In this document: piece after piece, positions 32,600-41,314 of the stretch
How positions within the stretch are numbered: the stretch's first letter is position 1
How the letters are laid out: each line of letters starts with the position of its first letter
Assembly: GCF_000420345.1 (NCBI RefSeq)
Contig: NZ_ATUT01000002.1
Location: 62,001 to 126,000, forward strand
DNA from: Faecalicoccus pleomorphus DSM 20574
GTDB taxonomy: Bacteria; Bacillota_I; Bacilli_A; Erysipelotrichales; Erysipelotrichaceae
Direction: 5' to 3'
DNA length: 64,000 nucleotides
Notes under the pieces: model-generated
The model's input: the letters and a program-made list of their open reading frames with translations, nothing else
Databases searched by the model: none
What the model was told of the DNA's origin: nothing
Translations under genes and position numbers: made by a program

Positions 32600-33469
32600 A
32601 TGAAATCATTCAAACGGTTTGTATGCTTTTTGATCAGCGGCTTTTTGCTTGTGGGCTGTCAAAGTGCGAAACCAGAAGAAAACCCGGCTGTGCATGTTTT
32701 AGACAATAAAGATACATTGGTCGAGCTAAAGAATATGCCCGATCCTAATGATGAAAGTCTGAGTTTAGGACAACAGTTGGACGCCCCAGAAGAGGGAGAA
32801 GAAATTGCTGTCATCCATACCAGTATGGGTGATATTTATGTGCGCTTCTTTCCGGAGGCTGCACCTAAGGCAGTTTATAATTTTAAAAAACTGGCTTTAG
32901 AAGGATACTATGATGGATTGACCTTTCATCGTGTGATTTCCGATTTTATGATTCAGGGTGGTGATCCTAATGGAGATGGCAGTGGTGGTCAAAGCGTCTG
33001 GAAAGAAGAATTTGAAGATGAATTCAGCACCAAGCTTGTCAATATTACCGGTTCTCTGGCCATGGCGAATGCCGGCAGCAACACCAACGGAAGTCAGTTC
33101 TTCATCAATCAGGCTCCGGTCGTTGATCCATCTTACTGGCAAAGTATGCAAGCCAACTATGATCAGCTCAAGGATATGAGCGAAAAAGAGAAACAATCTG
33201 TATTGAATTATTATGGATACAGTTTTTTAAATATGGATAAGGTGGATGAAACGTATAAAGAACTATACCAGACACAAGGTGGTAATCCTTCTTTGGATGG
33301 GGCTTATAATGCATTTGATCCACAACGAGGACATACCGTTTTCGGTCAGGTCTTTAAGGGCATGGATGTGGTCCAGGCTATTTCTCAAGTACAGACAAAC
33401 AGTCAAGATCATCCATTAGAAAATATTGAAATCGAAAAAGTGGAAATTGTTGAATATAAAGGTGAATAA
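32600..33469 (+). CDS. Lipoprotein cyclophilin-type peptidyl-prolyl isomerase
   Basis: A 289-residue protein with a lipoprotein signal (lipobox LVGC, Cys at about residue 20) and a cyclophilin domain from about residue 70: FPEAAPKAVYNF, GLTFHRVISDFMIQGGDP, ANAGSNTNGSQFFI. An insertion of about 50 residues (about 175-225) splits the domain before HTVFGQVFKGMDVV. It is anchored outside the cell, where it would assist folding of exported proteins. Only 3 bases separate it from the antiporter gene, so they are cotranscribed. A terminator follows. Confidence 0.92.
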   Translation: MKSFKRFVCFLISGFLLVGCQSAKPEENPAVHVLDNKDTLVELKNMPDPNDESLSLGQQLDAPEEGEEIAVIHTSMGDIYVRFFPEAAPKAVYNFKKLALEGYYDGLTFHRVISDFMIQGGDPNGDGSGGQSVWKEEFEDEFSTKLVNITGSLAMANAGSNTNGSQFFINQAPVVDPSYWQSMQANYDQLKDMSEKEKQSVLNYYGYSFLNMDKVDETYKELYQTQGGNPSLDGAYNAFDPQRGHTVFGQVFKGMDVVQAISQVQTNSQDHPLENIEIEKVEIVEYKGE

Positions 33470-33489
33470 GTAAGAAATTGGTAAGAAGG

Positions 33490-33523
33490 AGCTTCTATAC
33501 TAAACGGTATGGAAGCTTTTTTT
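33490..33523 (+). terminator. Terminator after the cyclophilin gene, containing the next start codon
   Basis: An 11-bp stem AGCTTCTATAC/GTATGGAAGCT (one wobble) with a 6-nt loop and seven T. The ATG of the next gene (33509) lies in the right arm. Confidence 0.8.
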
Positions 33524-34081
33524 ATTCTTGTATGTACATATGCTGCATCCATTTTTGAAAGACGAGTGTTGCAAAGAACAGAAAAAACCGAGTGGATTAT
33601 TTTCGGACTGTGTTCTTTTTTTGTCCAGCCTTTTCTATCCCAGGCTATATTCTGGTTTTCACAGCTTTTTTTTACCTTTTTATTTTGTCTTTTTGAACAA
33701 GATCGACATACGTATTATATTAGCTGGCATTGGTCGATCGTATGTGTATGCATTGCCATTGGTTTTATTGGAACCTTTCAAAGTCTTCCTTGGCAAGGAG
33801 CACTTTTATACAGTGTGCCTGCTTTGTTTTTACATCGAAGAAAACCAGAGTGGATCGGTACAGCCGATGTATATTTTTTAGGCTTTTTCGGTTGTATTTT
33901 AGGGATGCATCGTATGATGGTTGCGGTATTAATTTCTGTTCTTTTTGGTCTTTTATGGTCCGTTATCAAACAAAAGAAGATGATCGCCTACGTGTCCTGT
34001 TTATGTGTCGGTGTCTGGATTGCTTATGTAAAGGGGTATTATCTGTGGGATATTTTATTCAGTCTTTTAAGTACATTCTAG
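33509..34081 (+). CDS. Small A24 prepilin-peptidase-like membrane protein, divergent
   Basis: A 190-residue polytopic membrane protein (six or more hydrophobic segments). WIGTADVYFLGFFGCILG (about residues 114-131) resembles the GxGDxK-G-LG motif of type IV prepilin peptidases, with GTAD in place of GxGD; DRHTYYISW (about residue 70) could be the first active-site region. The N-terminal methylase domain is absent. Enzymatic activity is doubtful and no pilin genes are near. The start codon lies inside a terminator stem and the only AAGGAG is 18 bases away. Its 3' end overlaps the convergent pseudouridine synthase by 23 bases. Confidence 0.6.
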   Translation: MEAFFILVCTYAASIFERRVLQRTEKTEWIIFGLCSFFVQPFLSQAIFWFSQLFFTFLFCLFEQDRHTYYISWHWSIVCVCIAIGFIGTFQSLPWQGALLYSVPALFLHRRKPEWIGTADVYFLGFFGCILGMHRMMVAVLISVLFGLLWSVIKQKKMIAYVSCLCVGVWIAYVKGYYLWDILFSLLSTF

Positions 34082-34919
34082 GCTCATCCGGACATTCTAT
34101 CTGAAGGCTTTGTTTCTGAAAAGGAAGATGGAAAGAAAGCTTATGGCTTTGCAGCAACAATCCTTTTCGATCTTTACGCACTCCATATAAAGGATCGTTA
34201 TAAATGGGGTATCCCAAAGAAGCCAGATGTACACGAATCTGATGTTTGCGCCCGGTCGTAATTTCAATAGTCAGTTTGGATGCGTTTTTATTAGATTCAA
34301 CCGCAGTGATTTTTGTCTTGCTTGGTTTTCCGTTTTTTGAAATACGCATATTTTTCGCCTGATGTCTGTCTTTTCCGATCGGCTTACAAATTTCATGGAT
34401 AGAAGAAGGAAATTTTCCTTCGACGATGCACTGATACTCTTTTTTGATCTGATGCTGCTGCATCTGAAAATCAAAGTAAGGCTGAAAAAAAGGATGCTTA
34501 CTAAACAACAGAAGACCACTTGCCTCATAGTCGATACGATGGATTGCCTGACAGGGATACATGGCTCCCTGCATCATTAAATGAGCATCGATTCTTGCTT
34601 GTAATGTATCTTGCGTGTGTCCATCATCATGAACAAGTAAAAAAGGGGGCTTAAAAGCTAGAATCACAAAACAGTCTTCATACAGGATCGTAACATCATC
34701 AAAGGATACTGGATGTATAAACTCTTTTGGCTTAAAAGAAATTGTATAACATTGTCCTTTGTATAGAATCGGTTCATTAAAGTCTGTGCATTGATTCCAG
34801 TGCTTCCTGGAAGCATGAAAAAGAGACTGCAGTTCGAAAAGAGTAAGCTCTTTTTTGGCAATAAACTGCAGTCGATTTTCATCACAGTGTAAAAGTTTAA
34901 GTGAAGAAAGCATATTCAT
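34059..34919 (-). CDS. RluA-family pseudouridine synthase (second copy)
   Basis: A 286-residue enzyme with VILAFKPPFLLVHDDG, the active-site motif HRIDYEASGLLLF (catalytic Asp), KKEYQCIVEGKFP, and TGRKHQIRVHLASLGYPIYNDPLYG near the C-terminus. It modifies uridine in rRNA or tRNA; the target is unknown. The N-terminal region does not show a clear S4 domain. The -10 element ends only five bases before the ATG and no ribosome site is visible, so the transcript is probably leaderless. The 3' end overlaps the A24-like gene. Confidence 0.9.
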   Translation of the reverse strand: MNMLSSLKLLHCDENRLQFIAKKELTLFELQSLFHASRKHWNQCTDFNEPILYKGQCYTISFKPKEFIHPVSFDDVTILYEDCFVILAFKPPFLLVHDDGHTQDTLQARIDAHLMMQGAMYPCQAIHRIDYEASGLLLFSKHPFFQPYFDFQMQQHQIKKEYQCIVEGKFPSSIHEICKPIGKDRHQAKNMRISKNGKPSKTKITAVESNKNASKLTIEITTGRKHQIRVHLASLGYPIYNDPLYGVRKDRKGLLLQSHKLSFHLPFQKQSLQIECPDEPRMYLKD

Positions 34920-34924
34920 AGATT

Positions 34925-34952
34925 ATTTTAGAGTTTAAAGATATAATGTCAA
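34925..34952 (-). promoter_or_regulatory. Promoter of the minus-strand pseudouridine synthase
   Basis: TTGACA (34947-34952), a 16-base spacer and TAAAAT (34925-34930) on the minus strand. The start is predicted at or next to the ATG at 34919. Confidence 0.65.
34942..34947 (+). promoter_or_regulatory. -10 element of the desulfoferrodoxin promoter
   Basis: TATAAT 24 bases before the desulfoferrodoxin ATG. It overlaps the divergent minus-strand promoter, so the two may compete. The -35 is weak. Confidence 0.5.
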
Positions 34953-34971
34953 TATAAAGGAGGTTTTCGAA

Positions 34972-35355
34972 ATGAAAATTTATAAATGTGATGACTGCGG
35001 TGCTGTATTTGAATTGGTTGTAGAACCTACAAAAGGTGCTATTGAAGGATTACGTGAAGTCAAAGCCGGTGAAGTTGACGGGGCTTTGGAAAAACACGTA
35101 CCTGTTGTAGAACAAGATGGACATAAGTTGATCGTTAAAGTAGGAAGTGTGGCTCACCCTATGACACCAGAACACTATATCAATGCGATCTGGGTAGAAT
35201 TTGAAGACGGAACCTATGTGAAAAAAGCACTGACACCGGATATGGCTCCAGAAGCACATTTCTGCATGAAGAATAAATCCGGAAAAGTAACTGTGTATGA
35301 ATATTGTAATCTGCACGGACTTTGGAAAACAGAGTTTACTTTAAAAGCTGAATAA
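34972..35355 (+). CDS. dfx: Desulfoferrodoxin / superoxide reductase
   Basis: A 127-residue protein. The SOR active site is complete: His in EKHVPV, His in GSVAHPM, His in EHYI, then Cys and His in CNLHGLWK. It reduces superoxide to peroxide without making oxygen, as expected for an anaerobe. The N-terminal desulforedoxin-like part has the first CxxC (CDDC, residues 6-9) but lacks the usual second Cys pair, so the Fe(Cys)4 centre is probably absent. AAGGAGG precedes the ATG. Confidence 0.92.
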   Translation: MKIYKCDDCGAVFELVVEPTKGAIEGLREVKAGEVDGALEKHVPVVEQDGHKLIVKVGSVAHPMTPEHYINAIWVEFEDGTYVKKALTPDMAPEAHFCMKNKSGKVTVYEYCNLHGLWKTEFTLKAE

Positions 35356-35378
35356 TTGAATAGCTCTATCGTAAAAAG

Positions 35379-35414
35379 AACTGGAATTTCTTATGTAAAG
35401 ATTCCGGTTTTTTT
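35379..35414 (+). terminator. Terminator after desulfoferrodoxin
   Basis: AACTGGAAT/ATTCCGGTT (one wobble), 13-nt loop, then a run of T. Confidence 0.8.
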
Positions 35415-35455
35415 GTTTTTACAGGCTTTTCCTACAAGAATCATACAAGCTGTGG

Positions 35456-35484
35456 TTGTAAGATGGGAAAGACTCTACTACAAT
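35456..35484 (+). promoter_or_regulatory. Promoter of the ClC gene
   Basis: TTGTAA (35456-35461), a 17-base spacer, TACAAT (35479-35484). Confidence 0.6.
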
Positions 35485-35517
35485 GGTAGGTGTATTTTTT
35501 AAGAAAAGAGGGAAATC

Positions 35518-37077
35518 ATGAAATTGGAAAATAATTATCATTCTCTTACCAATTCGGTATTCGATAATGTGATCCTTATTCTAAAAAGTATGCTTGTGGG
35601 CGTTTGTGCCGGAGGAATTGCGGTATTGTATCGACTTGTATTGGGAAAGGGCGAATCTTTTGCCTTTTCGTTGTATGATTTTGTGTCAGGAAATCTTCTC
35701 TGGATCTTGTTGTTGATTCCCATCTTTGGAATTGTGGCGTATTTGATTGGAAAAATGGTGGATTACAATCCTATGATTTCCGGTAGTGGAATACCGCAGA
35801 TCGAAGGTATTTTAAAAGGATATTTTTTAAAGCGGAAAAGTTGGTTTTCTACTCTGGTTTGTAAATTTGTTGGTGGTGCGATGGGGATTGCCGGAGGTCT
35901 TTCATTAGGAAGAGAGGGCCCATCGATTCAATTGGGTGCCAATGTTGGAGAAGCTATCGGTAATCGGTTGGGAAACGGACGACTGGAAAAAAAGATTCTT
36001 ATCGCCGGAGGAGCCAGCGCCGGATTGGCCGCAGCTTTTAACGCCCCTTTGGCTGGTGTCATGTTTGCCTTGGAAGAAATCTTTAAATACTTTACACCGG
36101 TGATTTTGTTGTCGATGATGTCGGCAGCCGTAGCTTCCGATTTTATTTCCAAGCAGATTTTTGGCATGCAGCCTATTTTTGAATTGCCGGTGATTCAATC
36201 CATTCCCTTATCCGGTTATGGTTATCTGATCCTGTTAGGCATTTTACTTGGCGTTTTCGGCGCAATTTATAACTATGTATTGCTTCGAACAAAGGATCTG
36301 TACAAAAGCTTGTCTTTACCTACCTGGGTAAAAATCTGGATTCCTTTTTTGTTGGCGATTGTTTTTGGAATTACCATGCCGCAGGTGTTGGGTGGCGGTC
36401 ATGCCTTGTTTGAAGAAATGAACAGTGATTTGGTTTTGACGACCATGATCGTTTTCCTTCTTGTAAAGTTTTTGTTTTCCGTCATCAGTTTTGGTTCCGG
36501 GATTCCGGGAGGTATTTTCTTTCCTTTGATTGTTTTGGGTGCCGGTATCGGTTCTGTATATGCTAAAGCAATTATTTCATTTTTAGGAGTTGATCCTATT
36601 TTATTTCATAATTTTATTATTTTGGCAATGGCTGGCTATTTTACAGCTATTGTCAGAGCTCCTTTGACCGGTATCATCTTAGTTACAGAAATGACCAATT
36701 CTCTGGCACATCTGTTATCGCTGACGGTGGTTTCTTTAGTAGCCTATGCCGTTGCGGACTTGTTAAAAAGTCCACCGGTTTATGAAGCTTTATTGGATGG
36801 CATGTTGGATAAAGAGCAGGGAGAGCCTAAAGAAAGCGGAAAAAGAATCGTATTTGAAATACTCGTACAACATGAATCCATGTTAGCCAACAAAATGGTA
36901 AAAGATATCTCGTTGCCCGAAGGTACACTGTTGGTGGAAATACGCCGAGGTGAATACAGGATATTGCCAAAGGGAAATACTAAAATAAAAGAAGGTGATA
37001 CGATTTCTGTATTGACCGATGTAAATTTAGAATGCAGTGTGAAAGAAGCTTTGGAAGTACAGAATCAAAGTACCTAG
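35518..37077 (+). CDS. ClC-family chloride channel/transporter with C-terminal RCK_C domain
   Basis: A 519-residue protein. The ClC membrane core carries the three pore motifs GSGIPQIEG, GREGPSIQLG (with the gating Glu) and GSGIPGGIFFP. The last about 85 residues form a TrkA-C/RCK_C-like regulatory domain (LVEIRRGEYRILPKGNTKIKEGDTISVLTD). It likely exchanges Cl- or F- for H+; the gating Glu suggests a transporter rather than a pure channel. AAGAGGGA precedes the ATG. Own promoter and terminator. Confidence 0.93.
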   Translation: MKLENNYHSLTNSVFDNVILILKSMLVGVCAGGIAVLYRLVLGKGESFAFSLYDFVSGNLLWILLLIPIFGIVAYLIGKMVDYNPMISGSGIPQIEGILKGYFLKRKSWFSTLVCKFVGGAMGIAGGLSLGREGPSIQLGANVGEAIGNRLGNGRLEKKILIAGGASAGLAAAFNAPLAGVMFALEEIFKYFTPVILLSMMSAAVASDFISKQIFGMQPIFELPVIQSIPLSGYGYLILLGILLGVFGAIYNYVLLRTKDLYKSLSLPTWVKIWIPFLLAIVFGITMPQVLGGGHALFEEMNSDLVLTTMIVFLLVKFLFSVISFGSGIPGGIFFPLIVLGAGIGSVYAKAIISFLGVDPILFHNFIILAMAGYFTAIVRAPLTGIILVTEMTNSLAHLLSLTVVSLVAYAVADLLKSPPVYEALLDGMLDKEQGEPKESGKRIVFEILVQHESMLANKMVKDISLPEGTLLVEIRRGEYRILPKGNTKIKEGDTISVLTDVNLECSVKEALEVQNQST

Positions 37078-37107
37078 GCTTCATATGAGAAGAAGTTGAG
37101 AATTAAA

Positions 37108-37141
37108 GGTCTGATATCTAAAAGGATATTGGACTTTTTTT
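37108..37141 (+). terminator. Probable terminator after the ClC gene
   Basis: An imperfect stem (AAGGTCTGATATC with GGATATTGGACTT, inner five pairs perfect) followed by seven T. Confidence 0.6.
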
Positions 37142-37189
37142 GTTCTATATCGAGTAAAGGTTTGTTAGGAATAAAGAAGGGTTCACATA

Positions 37190-37218
37190 TTGTTAAGTAA
37201 CTTAATGAATGATATAAT
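37190..37218 (+). promoter_or_regulatory. Promoter of the ABC/FtsX gene with a palindrome in the spacer
   Basis: TTGTTA (37190-37195), a 17-base spacer, TATAAT (37213-37218). The perfect palindrome TTAAGT-A-ACTTAA (37193-37205) sits between the two elements, where a repressor would block the polymerase. Confidence 0.65.
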
Positions 37219-37244
37219 ATTCCATATTTCAAGGAGGCTTTCAT

Positions 37245-39833
37245 ATGCTTGAAGTTAGACATCTTGTCAAAGATTATGATACAGGAAGTAATACCGTACA
37301 TGCCTTAAAAGATATTTCTCTGACATTTCGCGACAGTGAATTTGTTTCGATTTTAGGACAAAGTGGATGCGGGAAAACAACATTTTTAAATATTATCGGA
37401 GGTTTGGATCAATATACCAGCGGGGATCTGATCATTAACGGACGTTCTACCAAAAACTATACGGATAAAGATTGGGATACCTATCGTAACCATCGTGTTG
37501 GTTTTGTGTTCCAAAGCTACAATTTGATCATGCATCAAACGGTGCTCAGTAATGTAGAGTTGGCATTGACATTAAGCGGTGTCGATAAGCAAGAACGAAG
37601 ACAAAGAGCCACCGAGGTTTTAAAACAAGTCGGCCTGGAAGATCAGTTGGATAAAAAACCGACACAGATGTCCGGTGGACAGATGCAGCGTGTAGCTATT
37701 GCCAGAGCCTTGGTCAACAACCCGGAAATCTTGTTGGCGGATGAGCCAACCGGTGCCCTGGATTCCAAGACCAGTGTGCAGATCATGGATTTGTTAAAGG
37801 AGATTGCCAAAGATCGACTGGTAATCATGGTGACTCATAATCCAGAGCTTGCCAAGAGCTATTCAACACGTATCATTTCTTTATTTGATGGTGTAGTGCA
37901 AAACGATACCAACCCTATTGCACCGGAAGAAATTACTCCAATGACGGATTCTTTAAAAAAGCCAAGTATGTCTTTTAAAACAGCTTTATCACTGAGCTTA
38001 AATAACTTGATGACAAAAAAAGGTCGTACTTTGTTGACAAGCTTTGCCGGAAGTATTGGTATCATTGGTATCGCTTTGATCCTTTCTTTATCCAATGGGG
38101 TGCAGACTTATATCAATCAGGTTGAAAATGATACGATGGCCAGCTATCCAATTGAGATTCAAGATAACACCATGGATATGTCAACGATGATGGAAACCAT
38201 GATGAATATGTCATCGGACGATAAAGAAAAGAAGGCAAACAAGGATGAGGTCACATCCATGCCCTACATCAATGATATTTTGAATTCGATCTCAAAGTCT
38301 TCCAAGAACAATCTTTCTGCCTTTAAATCGTATTTGGAAAGTAAAGAGGGAGATCAAATCATGGATCATACCAAAGCTGTGGAATACGATTATGGTTTAA
38401 GTATGCATGTTTATAATGATTTAGGTAATCAAGGTCTGGTACAAGTCAGTCCGAATGGATTGTTGGATCGCCTTGGTTACTCGGATTTGATGAATCTGCA
38501 AAGTCAGTTCATGTCTTCTTCTACATCGATGATGTCTAATGAAGTATGGTTGTCTTTGCCAGATACCAAGGAGCTTCGTGATGATGAATTTGAACTGGTT
38601 GAAGGAAAATGGCCGGATGCCTATAATGAGGTCGTGATCGAAGTCAATGATCAAAACGAGATTTCCGATTATGTACTCTATTCTCTGGGGTTGATGGATC
38701 AAGATGAGCTGGTCGAGAATTATAATCAGCTTTTAGCCGGTAATGTGGATCAAATTCAAACGAGTGAAGATGCCACTTACACATACGATGAATTATTAAA
38801 TACAACGTTTAAGCTGGTCAATAACAGTGATTTGTATCATAAAGTCAATGGCGTATGGATCGATGGATCTCAGGATGAAGCCTATGTCGATCAGATTGTG
38901 GATCAAGCAACAGATGTTAAAATTGTTGGGATCATCAAACCAGCCGATTCTACCGTATCAAAGACAACGATGGGCGGTGTGTATTATTCCTCACAAATGC
39001 GTGATTATATGATTGAACAGTGTTCAAATTCACAGATCGTACAGGAACAAATCAATCATCCGGATACCAATGTATTTACCGGAACGGCATTTTCGGATGG
39101 GGAAGAAATGTCTATTTCGAAATTAACGCCGGAGCAGCAAATGGCCATGGCTTCTATGTCACAGGAAGAACTGATGTCTTATATGAGCACATACAATGAA
39201 AATCTCAATGCGACCTATGACAGCAATCTACAAAAGCTGGGATATATCGATCTGGATAATCCGACAAAGATCAATATCTATGCTTCCAGCTTTGAAGATA
39301 AAGAAGAAATCAGCAATTTGATCAACGAGTATAACGAAAAGGAAAAAGCAGCTGATCGTTTAGCCAATGTGATCACGTATAATGATTTTATTGGGATGAT
39401 GTTGTCCAGCGTGACCAGTGTAATCAATATGATCTCCTATGTATTGATTGGCTTTGTATCGGTATCTTTGATCGTATCCAGTATCATGATCGGTATCATT
39501 ACGTATATTTCTGTATTAGAGAGAACCAAAGAAATTGGAATCTTACGAGCTATCGGTGCTTCCAAAAAGGATGTATCGCATGTCTTTAATGCTGAAACGT
39601 TTATCATTGGTCTGGCCAGTGGATGCATGGGGATCTTGATTACAATCTTGTTGAATATTCCCATCAGCATGATCGTAGAGAATTTAACAGGAGTTTCTCA
39701 TATTGCCAGCCTTCCATGGCAGGGTGGACTGATCTTGATCTTAATCAGTTTATTGTTGACAGTTATAGCCGGTCTAATTCCAAGTCGCTTTGCCTCGAAA
39801 AAAGATCCGGTGGAAGCCTTGCGAAGTGAATAG
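37245..39833 (+). CDS. Fused ABC transporter: ATPase plus FtsX/MacB-type permease
   Basis: An 862-residue fusion. Residues 1 to about 225 form an ABC ATPase with Walker A GQSGCGKTT, Q-loop, signature MSGGQMQRVAIARAL and Walker B ILLADEPTGALDS. A membrane segment follows at about 270-290, then a large extracytoplasmic domain (about 290-720), then three segments in the FtsX fold (VLERTKEIGILRAIGASKKDV). This MacB-like design couples ATP use to movement of an external domain, as in lipoprotein, peptide or antimicrobial export. AAGGAGG precedes the ATG. The gene stands alone, with a palindrome in its promoter suggesting repression by an unlinked regulator. Confidence 0.92.
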   Translation: MLEVRHLVKDYDTGSNTVHALKDISLTFRDSEFVSILGQSGCGKTTFLNIIGGLDQYTSGDLIINGRSTKNYTDKDWDTYRNHRVGFVFQSYNLIMHQTVLSNVELALTLSGVDKQERRQRATEVLKQVGLEDQLDKKPTQMSGGQMQRVAIARALVNNPEILLADEPTGALDSKTSVQIMDLLKEIAKDRLVIMVTHNPELAKSYSTRIISLFDGVVQNDTNPIAPEEITPMTDSLKKPSMSFKTALSLSLNNLMTKKGRTLLTSFAGSIGIIGIALILSLSNGVQTYINQVENDTMASYPIEIQDNTMDMSTMMETMMNMSSDDKEKKANKDEVTSMPYINDILNSISKSSKNNLSAFKSYLESKEGDQIMDHTKAVEYDYGLSMHVYNDLGNQGLVQVSPNGLLDRLGYSDLMNLQSQFMSSSTSMMSNEVWLSLPDTKELRDDEFELVEGKWPDAYNEVVIEVNDQNEISDYVLYSLGLMDQDELVENYNQLLAGNVDQIQTSEDATYTYDELLNTTFKLVNNSDLYHKVNGVWIDGSQDEAYVDQIVDQATDVKIVGIIKPADSTVSKTTMGGVYYSSQMRDYMIEQCSNSQIVQEQINHPDTNVFTGTAFSDGEEMSISKLTPEQQMAMASMSQEELMSYMSTYNENLNATYDSNLQKLGYIDLDNPTKINIYASSFEDKEEISNLINEYNEKEKAADRLANVITYNDFIGMMLSSVTSVINMISYVLIGFVSVSLIVSSIMIGIITYISVLERTKEIGILRAIGASKKDVSHVFNAETFIIGLASGCMGILITILLNIPISMIVENLTGVSHIASLPWQGGLILILISLLLTVIAGLIPSRFASKKDPVEALRSE

Positions 39834-39839
39834 TCTATA

Positions 39840-39870
39840 AGAGTTAAGTAACCTGCTTAGCTCTTTTTTT
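39840..39870 (+). terminator. Terminator after the ABC/FtsX gene
   Basis: AGAGTTAAG/CTTAGCTCT (one wobble), 7-nt loop, followed by a run of T. Confidence 0.85.
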
Positions 39871-39959
39871 AAAGAATGACTAGCTATTCTCGAACTGTAA
39901 ATAAAATGACGTTTTACAGATTTTGATGAGTAATGATCGAACACTTGTATACTAAAACA

Positions 39960-40052
39960 CTACAAGAATGGATTTCTTTGCAGTCTTGTTGTATTCGTTA
40001 TATAAATGAATAGTAAATTGTAAGAACCTGGTAAAAAATCAGGTTCTTTTTG
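39960..40052 (+). ncRNA. Candidate small RNA between the ABC gene and glgC
   Basis: About 90 bases with no frame: ACAAGA/TCTTGT (39962-39989), TATTC/GAATA (39992-40012) and a strong terminator AAGAACCTG/CAGGTTCTT plus TTTTTG (40022-40050). The terminator has no gene to serve, because the ABC gene already ends at 39870. A possible -10 (TATACT, 39948-39953) precedes it, but the -35 spacing is poor. Confidence 0.35.
40022..40052 (+). terminator. Orphan terminator upstream of glgC
   Basis: A perfect 9-bp stem AAGAACCTG/CAGGTTCTT, 9-nt loop, then a T-rich run. Confidence 0.8.
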
Positions 40053-40118
40053 TTACATAGTCTTTACATTGAAAACGCATACATTTCAATGAAAAAGCAT
40101 TTAAATTTTACGAAAAAG

Positions 40119-40127
40119 TGATATACT
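40119..40127 (+). promoter_or_regulatory. Extended -10 promoter of the glg operon
   Basis: TG-A-TATACT (40119-40127) with a weak -35. The start is predicted near 40134, about 35 bases before glgC. Confidence 0.55.
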
Positions 40128-40168
40128 TTTAATTAAGTAAGACGCTTATGTTATATAGGAGGATGAGT

Positions 40169-41308
40169 ATGGAACAAAATAATATGCTCGCAATGATCTT
40201 AGCGGGTGGGCGTGGTACGCGTTTATTGGATCTGACAAAGAAAAACGCAAAGCCGGCCGTTTATTTCGGTGGTAAGTATCGAATCATCGATTTTCCTTTG
40301 AGCAACTGTGCGAATTCAGGAATCAAAGTCGTAGGTGTTTTGACACAGTATGAATCCGTCATGCTGAATGCCTATGCCGGAGCCGGACAACGCTGGGGTC
40401 TGGATACAAGAGGAAGTGGTGTTTATGTACTTCCACCACGTGAAAAAGATGGAACAAAATTTGATGTGTATCAGGGAACTGCAGATGCCATTACACAAAA
40501 TATCGACTTTATCGATACATTTGATCCGGAACATGTTTTGATTCTTTCTGGTGACCATATTTATAAAATGGATTATGCGGATATGCTTTCTTTGCATAAG
40601 GAAAGTGGTGCTGCCTGTACGATTGCCGTACTTCCGGTTCCAATGAAAGAAGCAAGCCGTTTCGGTATCATGAATACGGATGAAGAAGGTCGTATCGTTG
40701 AATTTGAAGAAAAACCGGAACATCCAAAATCAAACCTGGCCAGTATGGGTATCTACATCTTTAACTGGAAGGATCTGCGTAAAGAATTGATTGCCGATAT
40801 GAATGTAGAAGGAAGTCATCATGACTTTGGTAAAGACATTATTCCTTCTTTCTTAAATCAGGGTAAAAAGCTGCAGGCTTATAAATTTGAAGGTTACTGG
40901 AAGGATGTAGGAACGATTGATTCTCTGTGGGAAGCCAATATGGATCTGCTTACAAAATCTAATGAATTGAATTTGGATGATCCAGAATGGAAGATTTATA
41001 CAGAAGATGTTCCGACACTTCCACATTATGTATCTCCAACAGGTTCTGTTAAGAACTGCTATATCAATCAGGGAGCCATCATCAAAGGAAATGTAGAAGG
41101 TTCTGTCTTGTTCCACAATGTAACCGTGGATAAAGATGCTGTCGTTGAACAGGCTGTTTTGATGCCGGGCGTAAGTGTTGGTGAAGGTGCCAAAGTCTAT
41201 CGTGCTATTGTAGCGGATGGTGTTAAGATCGACCCGGGTGCTGTTGTGGGATCACCAGACAGTGAAGAGATCGCGTTGATTTCAAAACGCGTAAAGAAAG
41301 GGGAGTAA
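40169..41308 (+). CDS. glgC: Glucose-1-phosphate adenylyltransferase, catalytic subunit
   Basis: A 379-residue nucleotidyltransferase. It has the N-terminal [13 protein letters not shown] loop, [32 protein letters not shown] (metal-binding Asp), [10 protein letters not shown] and a left-handed beta-helix C-terminus. It makes ADP-glucose from ATP and glucose-1-phosphate, the first committed step of glycogen synthesis. AGGAGG is 6 bases before the ATG at 40169; upstream Met codons are too close to or before it. First gene of glgC-glgD-glgA. Confidence 0.96.
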   Translation: MEQNNMLAMILAGGRGTRLLDLTKKNAKPAVYFGGKYRIIDFPLSNCANSGIKVVGVLTQYESVMLNAYAGAGQRWGLDTRGSGVYVLPPREKDGTKFDVYQGTADAITQNIDFIDTFDPEHVLILSGDHIYKMDYADMLSLHKESGAACTIAVLPVPMKEASRFGIMNTDEEGRIVEFEEKPEHPKSNLASMGIYIFNWKDLRKELIADMNVEGSHHDFGKDIIPSFLNQGKKLQAYKFEGYWKDVGTIDSLWEANMDLLTKSNELNLDDPEWKIYTEDVPTLPHYVSPTGSVKNCYINQGAIIKGNVEGSVLFHNVTVDKDAVVEQAVLMPGVSVGEGAKVYRAIVADGVKIDPGAVVGSPDSEEIALISKRVKKGE

Positions 41309-41314
41309 CCGACG

